From the NCBI GenBank assembly GCA_021399435.1, contig JAJTUP010000028.1:62001-126000 (forward strand): DNA of 64,000 bases. Direction: 5' to 3'. Source of the DNA: Diaporthe sp. PMI_573. Taxonomy: Eukaryota; Ascomycota; Sordariomycetes; Diaporthales; Diaporthaceae. The notes below the pieces were generated by a model. That model was not told where the DNA came from and ran no database searches. It saw only the letters and a program-made list of their open reading frames with translations. The stretch's first letter is position 1, and every line of letters starts with the position of its first letter. The position numbers and the translations under genes are program-made. Shown here piece by piece: positions 10,236 to 21,500 of this stretch.

Positions 10236-10466
10236 ATGTCGAGTAATAACATTACTATTCGAACCCGTGATGATATTCTCATTACCCTTGACCCATCAGT
10301 TTTAAAAGACTCAAAAACCTTGCCAAACCTAGTAAAGGACTTTGGCGTTGACAAAGTCAGAGACACACCTATCCTACTACCAACTATTGATGCAAAGACA
10401 CTTAAAATGGTGGTGGAATGGTGCGAGTATCACGCCGCAAATTTTCCAACACCTGACAACTATTAA
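10236..10466 (+). CDS. Truncated SKP1-like protein (POZ domain only)
   Basis: The 76-residue frame resembles the N-terminal tetramerisation/POZ domain of SKP1, the adaptor that links F-box proteins to cullin in SCF ubiquitin ligases: TIRTRDDILITLDPSVLKDS, then TPILLPTIDAKTLKMVVEWC and HAANFPTPDN. Normal SKP1 is about 160-170 residues and ends in the helical dimerisation domain that binds the F-box (DEWDQKF...). That domain is absent, and I found no continuation in the next 300 bp in any frame, although an unrecognised intron cannot be excluded. It is most likely a truncated paralogue. If expressed, it could contact cullin but not F-box proteins. Confidence 0.6.
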   Translation: MSSNNITIRTRDDILITLDPSVLKDSKTLPNLVKDFGVDKVRDTPILLPTIDAKTLKMVVEWCEYHAANFPTPDNY

Positions 10467-10803
10467 TCGATTCCACGAAGCAAATAGTCGATTAGACAAG
10501 GTGTTGGTGGTTGGTGGGTGGGTTGAAGTTAGTGGGCAAAGGAGGTTTCGCAGTGCATAGGTGGTGAAGGGGGTTGAAATGGGAGGCTCTGATTGGCTGC
10601 AGCGCTGCTTAGTCATAAAGTTGGGCGCGCCATCCCAAGTTTCGGACTACACCACTGACTACCCCGCACTTCTAGAGTACGTGAACACCGCATAACACCA
10701 CTCCACCCAGTGTTTGTACTGAATCCTACTCCCATGCTTTGTTTACTTAGGAAACCATGGCCGACAAGGGAAATTTGCTCCTGGTCACTCATCAGCAGTG
10801 GAG
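10467..10803. other. Intergenic, no gene seen
   Basis: The sequence after the SKP1-like stop shows a GGTGGGTGG-rich patch at 10505-10525 and no recognisable coding segment or repeat. Confidence 0.4.
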
Positions 10804-11575
10804 ATGTGCCGAGCCGACCTTGACTTGCCAACTATGGCCCCAGAACATGCCGCAAACGTATATGAGGTCGCTCCTGAGGCCTCCGAATTTACAATAACGA
10901 GTAGCTCCGATAGCGCTCCTCAAGCCACTGAAACACCAGCTGTCGAGCAAACACATACAATTATCGATCGCGACAATCCCAGATGCGTCAAGCTTGATCA
11001 CACGCCTTCCAAGCTTGAGTTGGAGATCGTTGGTCATGGCCAGTGGCAGAGGGAACCTGCAGCGGACAATGCTGACGTTGACGTCGATATTGATCCTTTT
11101 GCGTTTGTCAACGCAGCCAGATCAATCGTCGAGACCAAGCTCGACGCTTGGAAGCCTTTGAAAAACCCAACGAATAACATGGTCCCGCAATACGCACCTG
11201 GTCAGCCACGAAGACCCGTGGAAGACACGGGCTGCGAAGAAGATGTCAAGAAGTACTACCCGTTTGGCTTTCCACGAGACTATCAACACAGCCAAAGTTA
11301 CGAGAGTTCGGTGGCCTCAAGGGACTACCAGCACCATAGAGATTAAAAAGACTCGACCCACGGTGGCCACGCGGAAGGTCTCCAAAGCCACAAAGGACCG
11401 GGTAAGCACAATTATTAAAGACATCAACCTGATTCGCAGCGATACGACTAGGGAGGACGACGAGGAGTTCAGAAAGTGGGCACTCAACCTAGACGAGTAT
11501 GATCACCTAATTGATCAGATTGAACGAAACGGGGGCAGAACGCTACGGAACTCTTCCAAGAAGCCGCTTCGGTAG
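10804..11575 (+). pseudogene. Hypothetical protein, two frames
   Basis: From ATG 10804 one frame runs to 11346 and contains an acidic low-complexity segment (DADVDVDIDP-like) followed by FAFVNAARSIVETKLDAW. From about 11205 a second frame to 11575 reads more like globular protein, with KATKDRVSTIIKDINLIRS and EEFRKWALNLDEYDHLIDQI. The two probably belong to one ancestral gene joined by a frameshift or an unrecognised intron around 11200-11260. I do not recognise the family. It could be a broken gene or one with an intron I cannot place. Confidence 0.35.
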
Positions 11576-11597
11576 GTAGCGCTAGCTTGTTTGGAGT

Positions 11598-12185
11598 CTA
11601 AATTATCCCCGAGGTGATATCTAATAGGAACTTAGATACGAATATTCGACCTCTTGGAACGAGTTCTCCATTTGCATGTCGTCGGACCCATTGCATTCCA
11701 TATTTTGGAATCACTTGGAGGATATCATACAGCGCACAGATTTCCGCATGGAATATATGGCCAAAAAGAAACATGTAGATATCACATATATCTGGTTGGG
11801 GATCTTTTCGGAAGTTAGTCATAAGCTTGCTCAGAAACCTCCAAACAGCAGCCTCAAGGTGTTGGCCCTGGAAATATAGAGAGAAATCTCTTCGCTGATG
11901 AGCCATTATGCGGCGGGATGGATCAGAATGGTCTGTTCTAAACGCGGTCGATCGCTCAAACTGAGTGATTATCTGGTGGTCGAAGATGCGTAGGTCCGTG
12001 GATGGCAGACCGAAGAAGGTTTTGAGAGCATCCTCAAGACTAGGACATGGGACTAGCTGGCGGGAGCCTCGAAGAAGCTTACACACATGCTCACCCGGAA
12101 CTGCTAGATATACCCCATAGGTAGAAATGCCCATAAAGGTGGGACCGGGCTGGGTTCGGGACCTATGGTGGTCAACACAAGACAC
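11598..12185 (-). pseudogene. Possible cytochrome P450 N-terminal fragment
   Basis: The 195-residue minus-strand frame loosely follows the N-terminal half of fungal CYP7/8-like P450s: a GVYLAVPGEHVCKLLRGSRQL segment where those proteins have the substrate-access strand and K'-helix precursor, then EDALKTFFGLPSTDLRIFD and a QRRDFSLYFQGQHLE motif. The heme-binding Cys loop, ExxR and I-helix are all absent. The similarity is family-pattern recall, not alignment, and the call is tentative. The frame ends where a plus-strand NB-ARC relic begins, which suggests a breakpoint at about 12185. Confidence 0.3.
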
Positions 12186-12450
12186 TAGGTGACGGGATCT
12201 CTGCGGAGGAGGCCGCGTGTCTCTCTACCCGTCTTGAGCATCTGCCACTGGCCATCGCGCAGGCAGCCGCATCCATTCAACACAACAGTATATCGACCAA
12301 CGAATTCCTTCAAATCCTTGACGATAACGAAGACACATTTGCCAAGCAGCTCAACGAGCCATTTGAAACAGTCGGCAGGGACTCGGATACACCAAATGCA
12401 GTCACAGCTACATGGATCGTCACCTTCAATCAGATACAACAACTGGGGAG
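12185..12450 (+). pseudogene. NB-ARC/TPR (NLR-type) fragment
   Basis: The plus frame beginning at 12185 reads LGDGISAEEAACLSTRLEHL, then PLAIAQAAASIQHN, TNEFLQILDD, LNEPFETVGRDSD and NAVTATWIVTFNQIQQ. This is the winged-helix approach of fungal NB-ARC-TPR STAND proteins, which act as intracellular NTP-dependent receptors in heterokaryon incompatibility and defence. Only about 90 codons are left; P-loop, Walker B and the TPR array are missing. After QIQQ the frame continues with unrelated sequence. It is most simply a deletion relic. Confidence 0.6.
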
Positions 12451-14538
12451 TCCGGCACTAACAGCCTCATCGCCAACGCAGTCTCCAGCGCAGAGGCTAG
12501 GCAGACAAGAAACGGCCGACATGCAGCTTCCTATGGCATTCGCAATACTTCTGCTGAAGACTCAGATAGAGAATCTTCTTTCCAACACAATATTCTCTGC
12601 CTAGACCGCGAGGCCCGGAGCATGTTCAGTATATGACATGACAACGTGGTTTCTTTTAATAGAGACACCCATACACGGAATATGTTTTCATAGGTGTCCT
12701 TAAAGAACCCTCGAATATTTGGTCTCATTCTGTTGTTCAATTGAAATTCGAATCTAACCTTACACCTACAGGGAATAACAGGGAAGGCGCTAGACCTCAT
12801 AAGGGTGAAGTTTTGTTGAGGGCTTAGAAAACAGGCAGCACTCTGTGAAATTGTACTTCTTCCCCTTACTCAATCTTTCGGACCTGTCCTAGGGTCACAA
12901 CCTGCCAACACTGCTCGAGACACGATCAAAGTCACCACCAAGAATCTTTCGTGCCATCGACGGCCGTTCCTCCTCCCTAGGACTTTGGGCTGGGCATGTG
13001 AAGCCTGTCCTGGTCGAAGGATTATCAGGGGTACGTTTCGCGGGTACAGAGGAAAAGATAAGCAGAGACGGACCAATACCGAGAGAAATTTCACATGCCT
13101 ATGGCGAGACCATCCACGAGGTTTCGCTTGAGCAGATGACTGGGACCCAAGGATCGGGTTCAATTTTTGACCCCAAATTGACCACACCCAAATGTAGCTT
13201 TTTAAGTTACCAGCTGCAGGCACAGAGCCTCATTTACAAAATCCTTGGCGAGTCCGCAGAAAAATTGCAGAACGACCCTAGCGTTCACACAGAGTGTGTG
13301 CCGTCTAACCCTTGTGTTATCGAATAGCGTTTTTGAGAGAGAAGGAGGGAGTATTTAGGGGCAGCATGGAGGACTAGATCGCTGAGGCGGAGGGTGTGAC
13401 CTTTGTTCTGCACATGGCTTGATGATGGTCAAATTATAGTGGGACTTATTTGCGCTTGTAAGCAGTGTTTTAATCTCATTACAGAACAATTCAAATTTCG
13501 CCTAGGTGTTATTGGCAAGAAGTCAAATTTGGGTTTGGAATTTCGCTATTAAAGATATTGTAGGGTTATAATAGTATCCTTAAATGAGGAATAGAACAAC
13601 AACTTTGCCAACGACCAAACCACATCCAAGCTTCATCCTCCCACAAATAACGTCTCTCCGCCCTGTCTTTCCAACGCATTGACACTACTGACTCCTAGGC
13701 GAGGCTGGCGCCGATGGTATATGTGTACCAGGCGGAAGTAGCGTTACAAATCTGAAGCTGCTTCAAGCAAGAAGACAAGCACCTGCAATGCAAGTTCGAG
13801 AAAGAACAGCGGGATGTCAACGATATAGTGGAAGCCGAGAACGTGGTTATAGAACCATTTACCAATTTTTTCAGCGCAGTCCAGAAAGTGCCAAGTGAGA
13901 TGTCCAAGAAGCAGGAACAGGTCCTGTAGAAAGTTAGACATGATTAGACGGAATGGGAGAAAAACTGAGGCAAGTGGAAGAGGTTAAATATGCAATGTGA
14001 AAACGTCGCAAGTGGTGTTTTTGGGGTTTTGCGAAGCCGGCAAAGAGGGAAGGGGGAGAAAAAAAGGACAGGAAATTTATCCGTTTTTATAACTTGGATT
14101 GATCGGGAGCCGCTCTCGGTGTGCCGCCAGCGGTGGAGGCAGACTTGCAGGCATATTGGGGGCGGTTTGCGTGCTTGTAACGCATTGCAGGCGGCGCAGT
14201 TCACAGAAGACCAGCCATCCCTACGTCAGGATCCCAAGGTGGGTTGTCGCGTTGGTTGGTACAGAGCTGGGTTTGGCGCCAAAATTCTGGGAGTGGTCGT
14301 CGAGCCCGTTTGGATCGCATCGCCCCGGGCGTTTACCTCTTGACTTCGTGACCAAACTCCGCCACTTGCGCAGCAAAGGAGAGATGAAGAGCCTGCACCA
14401 ACTTGAATTTCAGCCTGATCTGCGGTGACGGCGACTTCTAATTGCCAAGCCTGTTAGAAAATATTATAGAACACTCATTGTGTGTTCCGGCTTCGTAGAG
14501 GAACTAGAATAATACAAATAGTCCATAACTAGGATGTA
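12451..14538. other. No supportable gene
   Basis: The longest frame with an ATG is 12998-13327 plus (109 codons), which I do not recognise. A hydrophobic minus frame at 13744-13941 has no family match and is opposite a charged plus-strand stretch, so either could be chance. A GAGAGAAGGAGGGA purine patch lies near 13337. Confidence 0.35.
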
Positions 14539-15272
14539 CTACGTTACTATAGCCTGATTCAACATTACCATCCTCGAGTAAGATTCTCTACTCGACATCG
14601 AATTCTTTAGGTGTAGCAAGTGACAATGTCCGCTGTAGCCCGCTGGCGTCTGTTGATGCGCCTGCTGCTGCCCTGGCTGACTATATTCAACTTGTCCAAA
14701 TCCTTCGCGCGGAAGGCAGGCAGTCAGGGCGTAGCTTTGGTTGTAACCTCCTCCGTATAAACCACCCTGGTTTTGATCGGAGTACAGGGATATGGAATTA
14801 TTGTCGAAGGGTATATTCGTGAAGTCCCACAAATCTTGAACAGATTGCAGGGGATCCTCCGTGTTGGTCATCGGAACATTCGTAGCCTCCCTGTGCGCAC
14901 GCCTAATCTTCGGTGAACCAAAATGGGCCTCAGCGCGCTCTCTGTCTTCTGTTGGTAGCTTCATCAGACCGGTAGGTTTCCTCCTCACGTACCTCTCGAT
15001 CGGTCGAGACCTGGGCCGTTGGTGGTATCCATGCGATCAGAATGAGGTAGAGGACCCAAATTCTGGGTGTAAAGTTGTTGCTGGTTCACTTGTCGGTAGC
15101 TCCCCCGCTGTGCACCCAGCGTCGCATCTACGACTTGTCCCACTGTAACATTCTTCCTGATTCCCCATTTTTTGAAACGAGCTTTGTACATTCTCTTCGT
15201 CGCCATAAAATTATGCTCTTGCTCTATAATAGTCACAACCTCTTTCAGCGGTTTTTTACTATAAAGTATCAA
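14539..15272 (-). pseudogene. Clr5-domain gene, frameshifted
   Basis: The 5' part (15272 to about 15000) contains the C-terminal two thirds of a Clr5 domain: LYSKKPLKEVVTIIEQEH, then MATKRMYKARFKKWGIRKN. This is a short DNA-binding-like module common at the N-terminus of fungal proteins. The first helix would begin with KHKADLE around 15310-15325, separated from the rest by stops or an unresolved intron. Near 15000 the reading frame changes into one with IERYVRRKPTGLMKLP and a Q/N/Y-rich tail (NQGGLYGGGYNQSYAL) that ends at 14539. Clr5 proteins are often several hundred residues with repeats or a transcription-factor tail; here only about 230 codons remain. A spliced intact gene is less likely because no clean GT-AG pair restores the frame. 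Confidence 0.6.
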
Positions 15273-15541
15273 ATCGTTAGATGCTAATCATTCTTACCGG
15301 CCTCTAGATCTGCCTTATGCTTGGTGGCAAATGCCGGCCAGCGTGAAGTCGATAAAGAGGGAACGCGGCTGTGTAATGGACCCAGTCCGAGGATCGCGCT
15401 ATATATGCGGCTCCCCGAACTCACATCCCGCCGGTACTGTGCATCTTGTCACAGTCCCGGACTTGGTACACATTGTCATCCGCTCCAGCAACCCTCATTT
15501 GTGAATATGGGAGCCGGGACAGTCACACCCAATATCACTCC

Positions 15542-15548
15542 TATATAA
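15542..15548 (+). promoter_or_regulatory. TATA box of the Myb/SANT-like gene
   Basis: TATATAA followed by GGATCC lies 136 bp upstream of the predicted ATG at 15684, and the leader between them is pyrimidine- and CA-rich as in many fungal promoters. Confidence 0.45.
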
Positions 15549-15683
15549 GGATCCTAAATTTCTTTCTAGACTTTTGTTCTTGATCGCTTCGCATGCTACA
15601 CACAGCTCAAGCTTTCCATTTCGACACAGCCTTCATTACCTACCAAAAGAGTCAACACCTAACGACACCTGGGAAACACCAAA

Positions 15684-16898
15684 ATGCCCGATAAAGGCAA
15701 TGGAAAAGCCAAGCGTCATCGCTTGCGTGAGGACACACCTCAGTCTGGTGGGAACGGGAGTTCACACCGTGGTTCTAAGCGTGTGCAAGCGTCCGGTGCC
15801 CACCAAGATGCTAGTTTACACCGATATTATGAAGTCAACTTACATCAATACTAACTTCCAGTCCAGTATCCTCCCCAGAATCCACAAATGGGTCAATACC
15901 CCAGCCCAGTATCCGCTGCTTATCAAGCGCCTGAAAGCTACCAGCTATCTCCACCAGCGCAAGTCACCGCGGCCTTCGGTGGCCTAAGTCTCACCACGAC
16001 TTCACGTTATGAAGCTGGACCGAGCTTTAACCAGCCGCCCACAGCTTCTCAGCCGGAGGCGGCCGAGCCTATCAGCGACTACTACACCCGTCCATCATTC
16101 CCTCATGCTAGGTCGAACCCATATGGACAGGTTGGATTTAATGCCTTTGTTGATCAACCCATCGGGGACGATCAGTACACCGCAGCGGAAGACTGGTGGG
16201 TGCGTATGGGTGTGGCCAACGACTATGACCTGGCCACTATGGTTCGCGACTTGGAGGTCCACACCGAAAAATCAGTGCAGAACTACATAAATGTGCTCCA
16301 GCTGCGGTGGACGCCCGCCCAGGACGACCGTGTCTTGAACGTGACGAAGTACTCTGACATGCGCAAAGTCGAGCAAGAACTTGAAAGGGTTAGTCCTCAG
16401 AGCTATCGAATTCATGACGAGATCCGAGAACGTGCCACGGTCCTGGCAATAAGGCAGCCGGCAGAGCTCACGGCCGCAGATAACTTTCAATCAGGTTTTG
16501 AACCATACCCTAGGAGCGGCTCAAATGACCCGAGTTCTGATCTGCCATCGTCCCAAGCCGGACCAGCCAGTCCGAGTCTCGCCGGCCCAAGCTCTCGGCC
16601 GGAACAAAATTATAGTGTCCCTGAGACGGCTCCGCAAGATTCAAGCGGCGATGAACCAAGCCACCAAGAGCAACATGGTGGCGATCTGGGTGGTCAAGAG
16701 CAAGCTGACGTCCAATTTCTGTACGAACGACAAAAAAAGCGTCAGAGGCACGTGCGCTGGACGGACCAGGAGGCGTACGACTTCATTGTAAAACGGGCAG
16801 GGGGTCTCGAATTCAAAGAGATCTGCGAGCAGTTCCATCCTTGGCGAACACCCCCTTTATTATTAGTAAGATTATACCTCGGCCTCTCTACATATTGA
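15684..16898 (+). CDS. Myb/SANT-like domain protein, two exons
   Basis: Proposed exons are 15684-15813 and 15862-16898, 388 residues in total. The 48-bp intron has a GTTTAC donor, an ACTAAC branch site 7 bp before TTCCAG, and phase 1 on both sides. Exon 1 encodes a basic Arg/Lys/His-rich start (GKAKRHRLRED). The middle is proline/serine/glutamine-rich and disordered-looking. A folded stretch WWVRMGVANDYDLATMVRDL is followed by SVQNYINVLQLRWTP. Near the C-terminus, RHVRWTDQEAYDFIVKRAGG and LEFKEICEQF resemble a Myb/SANT helix-turn-helix as in fungal transcription-factor families. The last ~15 residues (after HPWRTPP) look like intron read-through: GTAAGATTATACC...TTGACAG at 16867-16901 could be a further intron, after which a stop follows quickly. 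The DNA-binding role is inferred. Confidence 0.6.
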
Positions 16899-16903
16899 CA
16901 GAC

Positions 16904-17098
16904 ATGACAAGAAACGTGGTAGAGGACAACTGGCGCCTGATGTCTTCTGCTGAGCTGCCACCCTGCGACGGCCCCAAGCTTCAGACATTTCAGCACCGCT
17001 TCGCACGCATTCATTGGGGGGATTGCATCGGTGGGATCGGAGAGAACGGCCAAGGCATTGGCTCACAGGCCTATGTGTTCAAGGTGGAGATCAACTAG
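16904..17098 (+). pseudogene. Sim4/FTA2-type N-terminal fragment
   Basis: The frame from ATG 16904 carries AELPPCDGPKLQTFQHR, then DCIGGIGENGQGIGSQAYVFKVEIN, the start of the domain called kinetochore Sim4 subunit FTA2, which is widespread in fungal accessory genes and related to a kinase-like fold. Normally a lysine strand such as YALKIFRF follows. Here the frame stops at TAG 17096, and the next codons in another frame read GGDQLVWKF, so the ancestral gene was probably frameshifted at this point. The kinase-like body is missing. Confidence 0.55.
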
Positions 17099-17103
17099 TC
17101 TGG

Positions 17104-17685
17104 AAATTCACAGCAGCCAACATCATAATGGAATCTAAAATTGTTAACCTTGTCGTACAGGATAACAAATTTATAACAGCCTTTACTCGGGCCCAAAACC
17201 TGCCTTTAGTGTGCAAAGAAAGCTATACAGGCTATTTCCAGCAATATTCCTGCCACAATCATGGCTTTATCGATCTTGGAGGCCAAAGCGTCCCCCTGGC
17301 CGTCAACTTTGCGCAAGATATTTTTTACATTACCGGCGATATTGAACCGCTTAATCCTCTTTTGATGGCTAAGTTTCTTCCCTTCCACAAAATTGCTCTT
17401 CAATGGCCCCAGCATGGCTACCACGATCTCCTTCATGGTCTTCCCCAGCTACAAGAATTGTTGGTATTGTCCAGCCATAATTCAGAGCGATATCTTTCGT
17501 CAGCAGGAGAATACCAACAAGTATGGTCAGCTCACCACTGCGATGAGTTTCCCCAGCAATACACTCCCTGTATTGAGTTTTGGGGAGATTACCGTGCCCA
17601 GTTTGCTTTTGGGCAGCGGATTTTAGGAATATATGCAAGGAGGTCTGGTACCGATGAATCAAACCGATTCACGAGACGGTCGTAG
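17104..17685 (+). pseudogene. 2EXR-domain-like fragment
   Basis: The open frame contains RIVNL-type ESKIVNLVVQDNKFITAF, then NLPLVCKESYTGYFQQY, IFYITGDIEPLNPLLMAKF and a LPQLQELLVLSSH strand. This order, with the conserved VCKES core and a terminal L..LVL strand, is that of the fungal 2EXR domain (two E-x-R motifs), whose function is unknown. The first EXR half (F..FPKLPPELR..IW) is absent, so the fragment is fused in place to the FTA2 relic without an ATG of its own in a good context. It continues to a stop at 17685. Confidence 0.5.
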
Positions 17686-18529
17686 TAATATTGCCCCTCA
17701 TGAATTCGTCCTTACATACTCATCTGAACTACCAGTTCTTCCTGCACCTTCCCAAATACATTATTCCTCGAAGTCTATGCTCAGATGGGTCCGACGTAAG
17801 ACGTCCAACCTGTCAGACCCGTCCAGAGAGGGCTTTGGTTGCGATAGATGGAATCATTTCCATGAATTTGCATTGGAGTACTTCCGGAGGGAGAATGTTG
17901 GTAACACGCATAAAATAGTGCAGGCTCTGTTGGATAGGAGACATTCAAGCTAGACATGGTCCCACAGTGAGGCGTCGTGGCCCCGGTTGGAACGAGGGAG
18001 CCGTACCTGCTCGCGGCTGACTATGGCCCCTGCCACGGCCATCCTTAACCTTAAGGGATTCCCGATTGTACACCTGCTGTTAGTACAATTTATACGACGG
18101 CATATAGTAGTTGGGCCTTCTGATAGTCCGAGACGGAGACTTCCCATCAGGTCGAAGCGCTTGATGTCTACTTTTAAGCAATGACCAGCGGCATGATAGG
18201 CCCTTTGAGACATCGAAAGGAGCTCCGGTCTCGCTCTTTCTTCCTGCCGCTTAGCTTAGAATATCGTCGATAGCGCCAATAGAACCAGCTCTCGTGCTGC
18301 ATCTCGCTCTTAGTATAATAGAGAACAATTTGTAAACGAGCATGGTAACTAGCTATGTAAGCACACTGACACTCTCCGCCAACCCGTGACCGGGGGAGCA
18401 ACCGAGCATGGCGTGAAATCGGCGTATACTTCTTCTGCCCGAAAAGAAAGAATGTCCCCCCCCCCCCGCCTTCCATCCTCGCCCCGCCTCCCCTCCTGTC
18501 CCCCTCCCCCTCTCCCTCTTTCCCTCTCG
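17686..18529. other. Mostly non-coding; poly-C tract
   Basis: A plus-strand frame 17633-17953 includes RENVGNTHKIVQALLDRRHSS but has no recognised family. A C-run at about 18452-18465 and pyrimidine-rich sequence to 18530 precede the 3' end of the minus-strand dioxygenase-like gene and may be its 3' UTR. Confidence 0.35.
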
Positions 18530-21500
18530 TCAGCTGATCTTGATCGTCTTTAATCGGCGCGCCGACGCAGGCTCAGTCCCGCTCCCGTTTGCGTCCGCGT
18601 CTCCGTCCGGTGGGCGCTTTGCGGCGGCGATGGCGGCGGTGGCCCAGTTGTAGTCGAAACCCATGAGGCGGCCGTAGTCGTCGGCGCCCAGCAGGTCTTT
18701 GAGCCTGTCCCGCGCAAGCTGTGGCAGCTTCTCGAGATCCTCTCGTACCGATTCGCGCCTGGATTCCCACCTTTCCCGCTGGTATTCCCACCCCTTTGTG
18801 GTTTTGGTGAAGCAAAGTTGAGATTCCCTTTCTTTCGATGTCTCGGATCTGAAGTGTGCGACACGGCACGGGATTTTGCGACCAATGTGGTCGGAACAGC
18901 GCTTCAGATGGATTTTGACATCAATGTAAGCCACACCCCTACCCGCATTTATCGTGTGCTCCTCGGCCGTGGCATCTCTCAAGAAGGCGTTCAATTCGGC
19001 ACACCACTTACATTCGGTCTCTTGGTCACAAATCCCGACTTCGTCCGGCCGAGCCCAGTTCAGAGGTGGCGGTGGCTCTTTGCCCACGCCCCAGACGATG
19101 CAGGCCTTTGCGAGCGAGCGGAAGCAGGACCGCGCGTCCTGAGAAGTCGTGTCCAGGGCAAGAGCCAGGGATCCCATCAGCGGCGTCAGATAATGCGCCA
19201 TGTACACTGATGTCTCTCGAGCTTGGGAAACCTGCATCTGGAGCCTTCGCAACAACCTGGAGGGTGCCTCGCTGTCCTTCCCGGAAGCCTTTGCAAATTC
19301 GTAAAAATCTCGAAATGGCCCGGGTCGAGTGTATCGGTTGCTCTTGGGTCCGCCGCCAGAGCACACGACATCGTGAAACTTATCGCCCAGGTAATCCCTG
19401 TAGGACTTATAGTCAAAGACAGATATTGCGTCATTGAGAAGCCTGCTCAGAGCTCGGCGCACAAATTCCCCACGGACGCAGTTCGGATCTCGTAATTCTA
19501 TGAAGAGGTTGGTTACCAAGGCGGTGATGAAGCTCCCAAATCCCCGAAAGATGTCAAGAAGGTGCTCAACTGCTTCTTCAAGCTGTTCCCTGTATGGACG
19601 CACAGATTTGGTTAGGCACAGAGTCCAGTGGACTTGATTCTGCTTGGTTTTGCCACCGGAGCCGGGCATGCTTGCTTACCTCTGGTCCTCAGCTTGTCGG
19701 GCTGGGACGTCCAAAATTATTTCGGAGAGACAGTCCACGTCTGAAAAACTAGGTGCTTCGAACGCATCGGCCTTAGCAAGCACGTCAAGCAGCCGGCGGC
19801 CATACCATTGCTTTATGTGCTTCATCTTGGCCGGATCCTTACGGCCAGGGTTTCCCGCGCAAAACCCGTCGTAAAGTTGGGTAAGGCCACGGTAACAGCG
19901 TGCGAGACTGTCTCCTTTTGTGACGGCCGTGGCGACGCTGCAAGAAGGAACAAGCACATTAGCGACGTGATTCGGAAGCTCCACTGAGATCGCACAAGCC
20001 TTACTCGTCTGTGTTTACCCAAGAACCTTGCAGGTTGGCAAGTCTGCCGAGCGCAAACCAGGACTCGTCGTTCCAGGCCGCCAAAGTTAGCCCTACGGCT
20101 TTGCGAAAAAGAGAATGGTTGGCGAAGGATGCAGCAACGACTGCGACGTGTCCCAGAAGAGGATCTTTCTGGTCTGCTGCGAGCTCGTATCCCAGCACGT
20201 TGTAGCAGAGCTGAAGAAGGGCCCCTTTTAACGACGTAGGGGTGTCTTGGCTCTCTTTTCCGACCCTCTTGCCTAGCGTGTCCAGCAAATGGGCTGTCAG
20301 TCCGCTGAAATGCTCCGACGAATGTGATTCCCTGGTTAGTGCGTGGGCGAGATGCTTGTTTGGAACAATCAACAGCACCTGCAAAAGAAATATTGTTAGT
20401 GTTAAAACACTTAGTGCCGGAAGGTTTTCTCGGTACTTGCCGTATCCAGAAAGGTCTCTTCATATTGTACATTTTCGGCCAACTCCCATTCATGCGTACA
20501 TGAGAAAGAGTGCCGACTTCGATCTTCTGCGTAGCTTATTTCGCGCAGCAGATTCATGTGAGAGAGCAGCCCAGCAGTTTGTTCGGGCTGGCACAGCGGA
20601 ATGCCGTCGAGGTTGCGTATGTCAACCAGAGCCCGGGATTCACTGGCACCACAATCTCCGACTTCACGACTCATTTGCACTTGGGCAAGCAAGAGAGAAA
20701 CTTTACCGTCCTTCGCACACCCTTTATGGACGCAAAGAGCGCGCTGGTAGTCGCGTCCTCGCAAGTCGGCCAAATCCACTGATTCCGGAGTATACCGATG
20801 CTGGAGAGGATAGATGAGAAATTTGGGCCCATCCGGCAGCTCATGCCATACTGACAGGGCGTGCGCAACACGTGATGTCTGAGTATCCATCGCCGAGGCC
20901 GATGGCTCGTAGGAGGCTTCGGCGTTGTTGATGAGGTTGTACTCGAGAACCCACTGGTAGCCTGTTTGGATTTCATCCGTCTTTGTGTCTGTGAGCCGCT
21001 GGGTTTAACAACATCAAGTCCTGATCAGAGAGTGTAACTCACCCCGTAAAGAACGTCTTGGAGCCAAGCGATGTGAAAGCAGGATAATGTTGAAGTATCC
21101 GCCGAGGACAGACTAATAGTCGTTTTCCCGTACCGAAAGTGCGCGGTGCCGCCTTTATGTGGCGAAGGGAGGCAGATGACAAGCGTGCCAAACATGCCCT
21201 CGATCTCTGCGGTGCTTTTTGGGACCGTTAGACGTACGAAATCGTGCCACGTGCTAGATCCTGACTGACCCTGCTTGAGCCTTGACTATGGCTCCGCGCC
21301 TGTACAAAAGGCTCCTGGAGAGCTCGGCTCTAATATCGGGCTTTCCGTCGCCACCGGCCGGCACCCCCATCTCCCAAGAAGCATGCTTCGAAAGTCGGTC
21401 GACAAAGCAAGACCAGTTTGGGTTCTGGATCGTGATATTCTCGGCCTCAATGACCGAAATCGCATTATTGATCGCCGCCTCTCCGCTCACGCCAAAGAGT

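Noticed and set aside
13744..13941. Hydrophobic 65-codon minus frame resembling a membrane protein
   Set aside because: No conserved motif, no promoter, and it is opposite a charged frame; chance hydrophobicity from T-rich codons.
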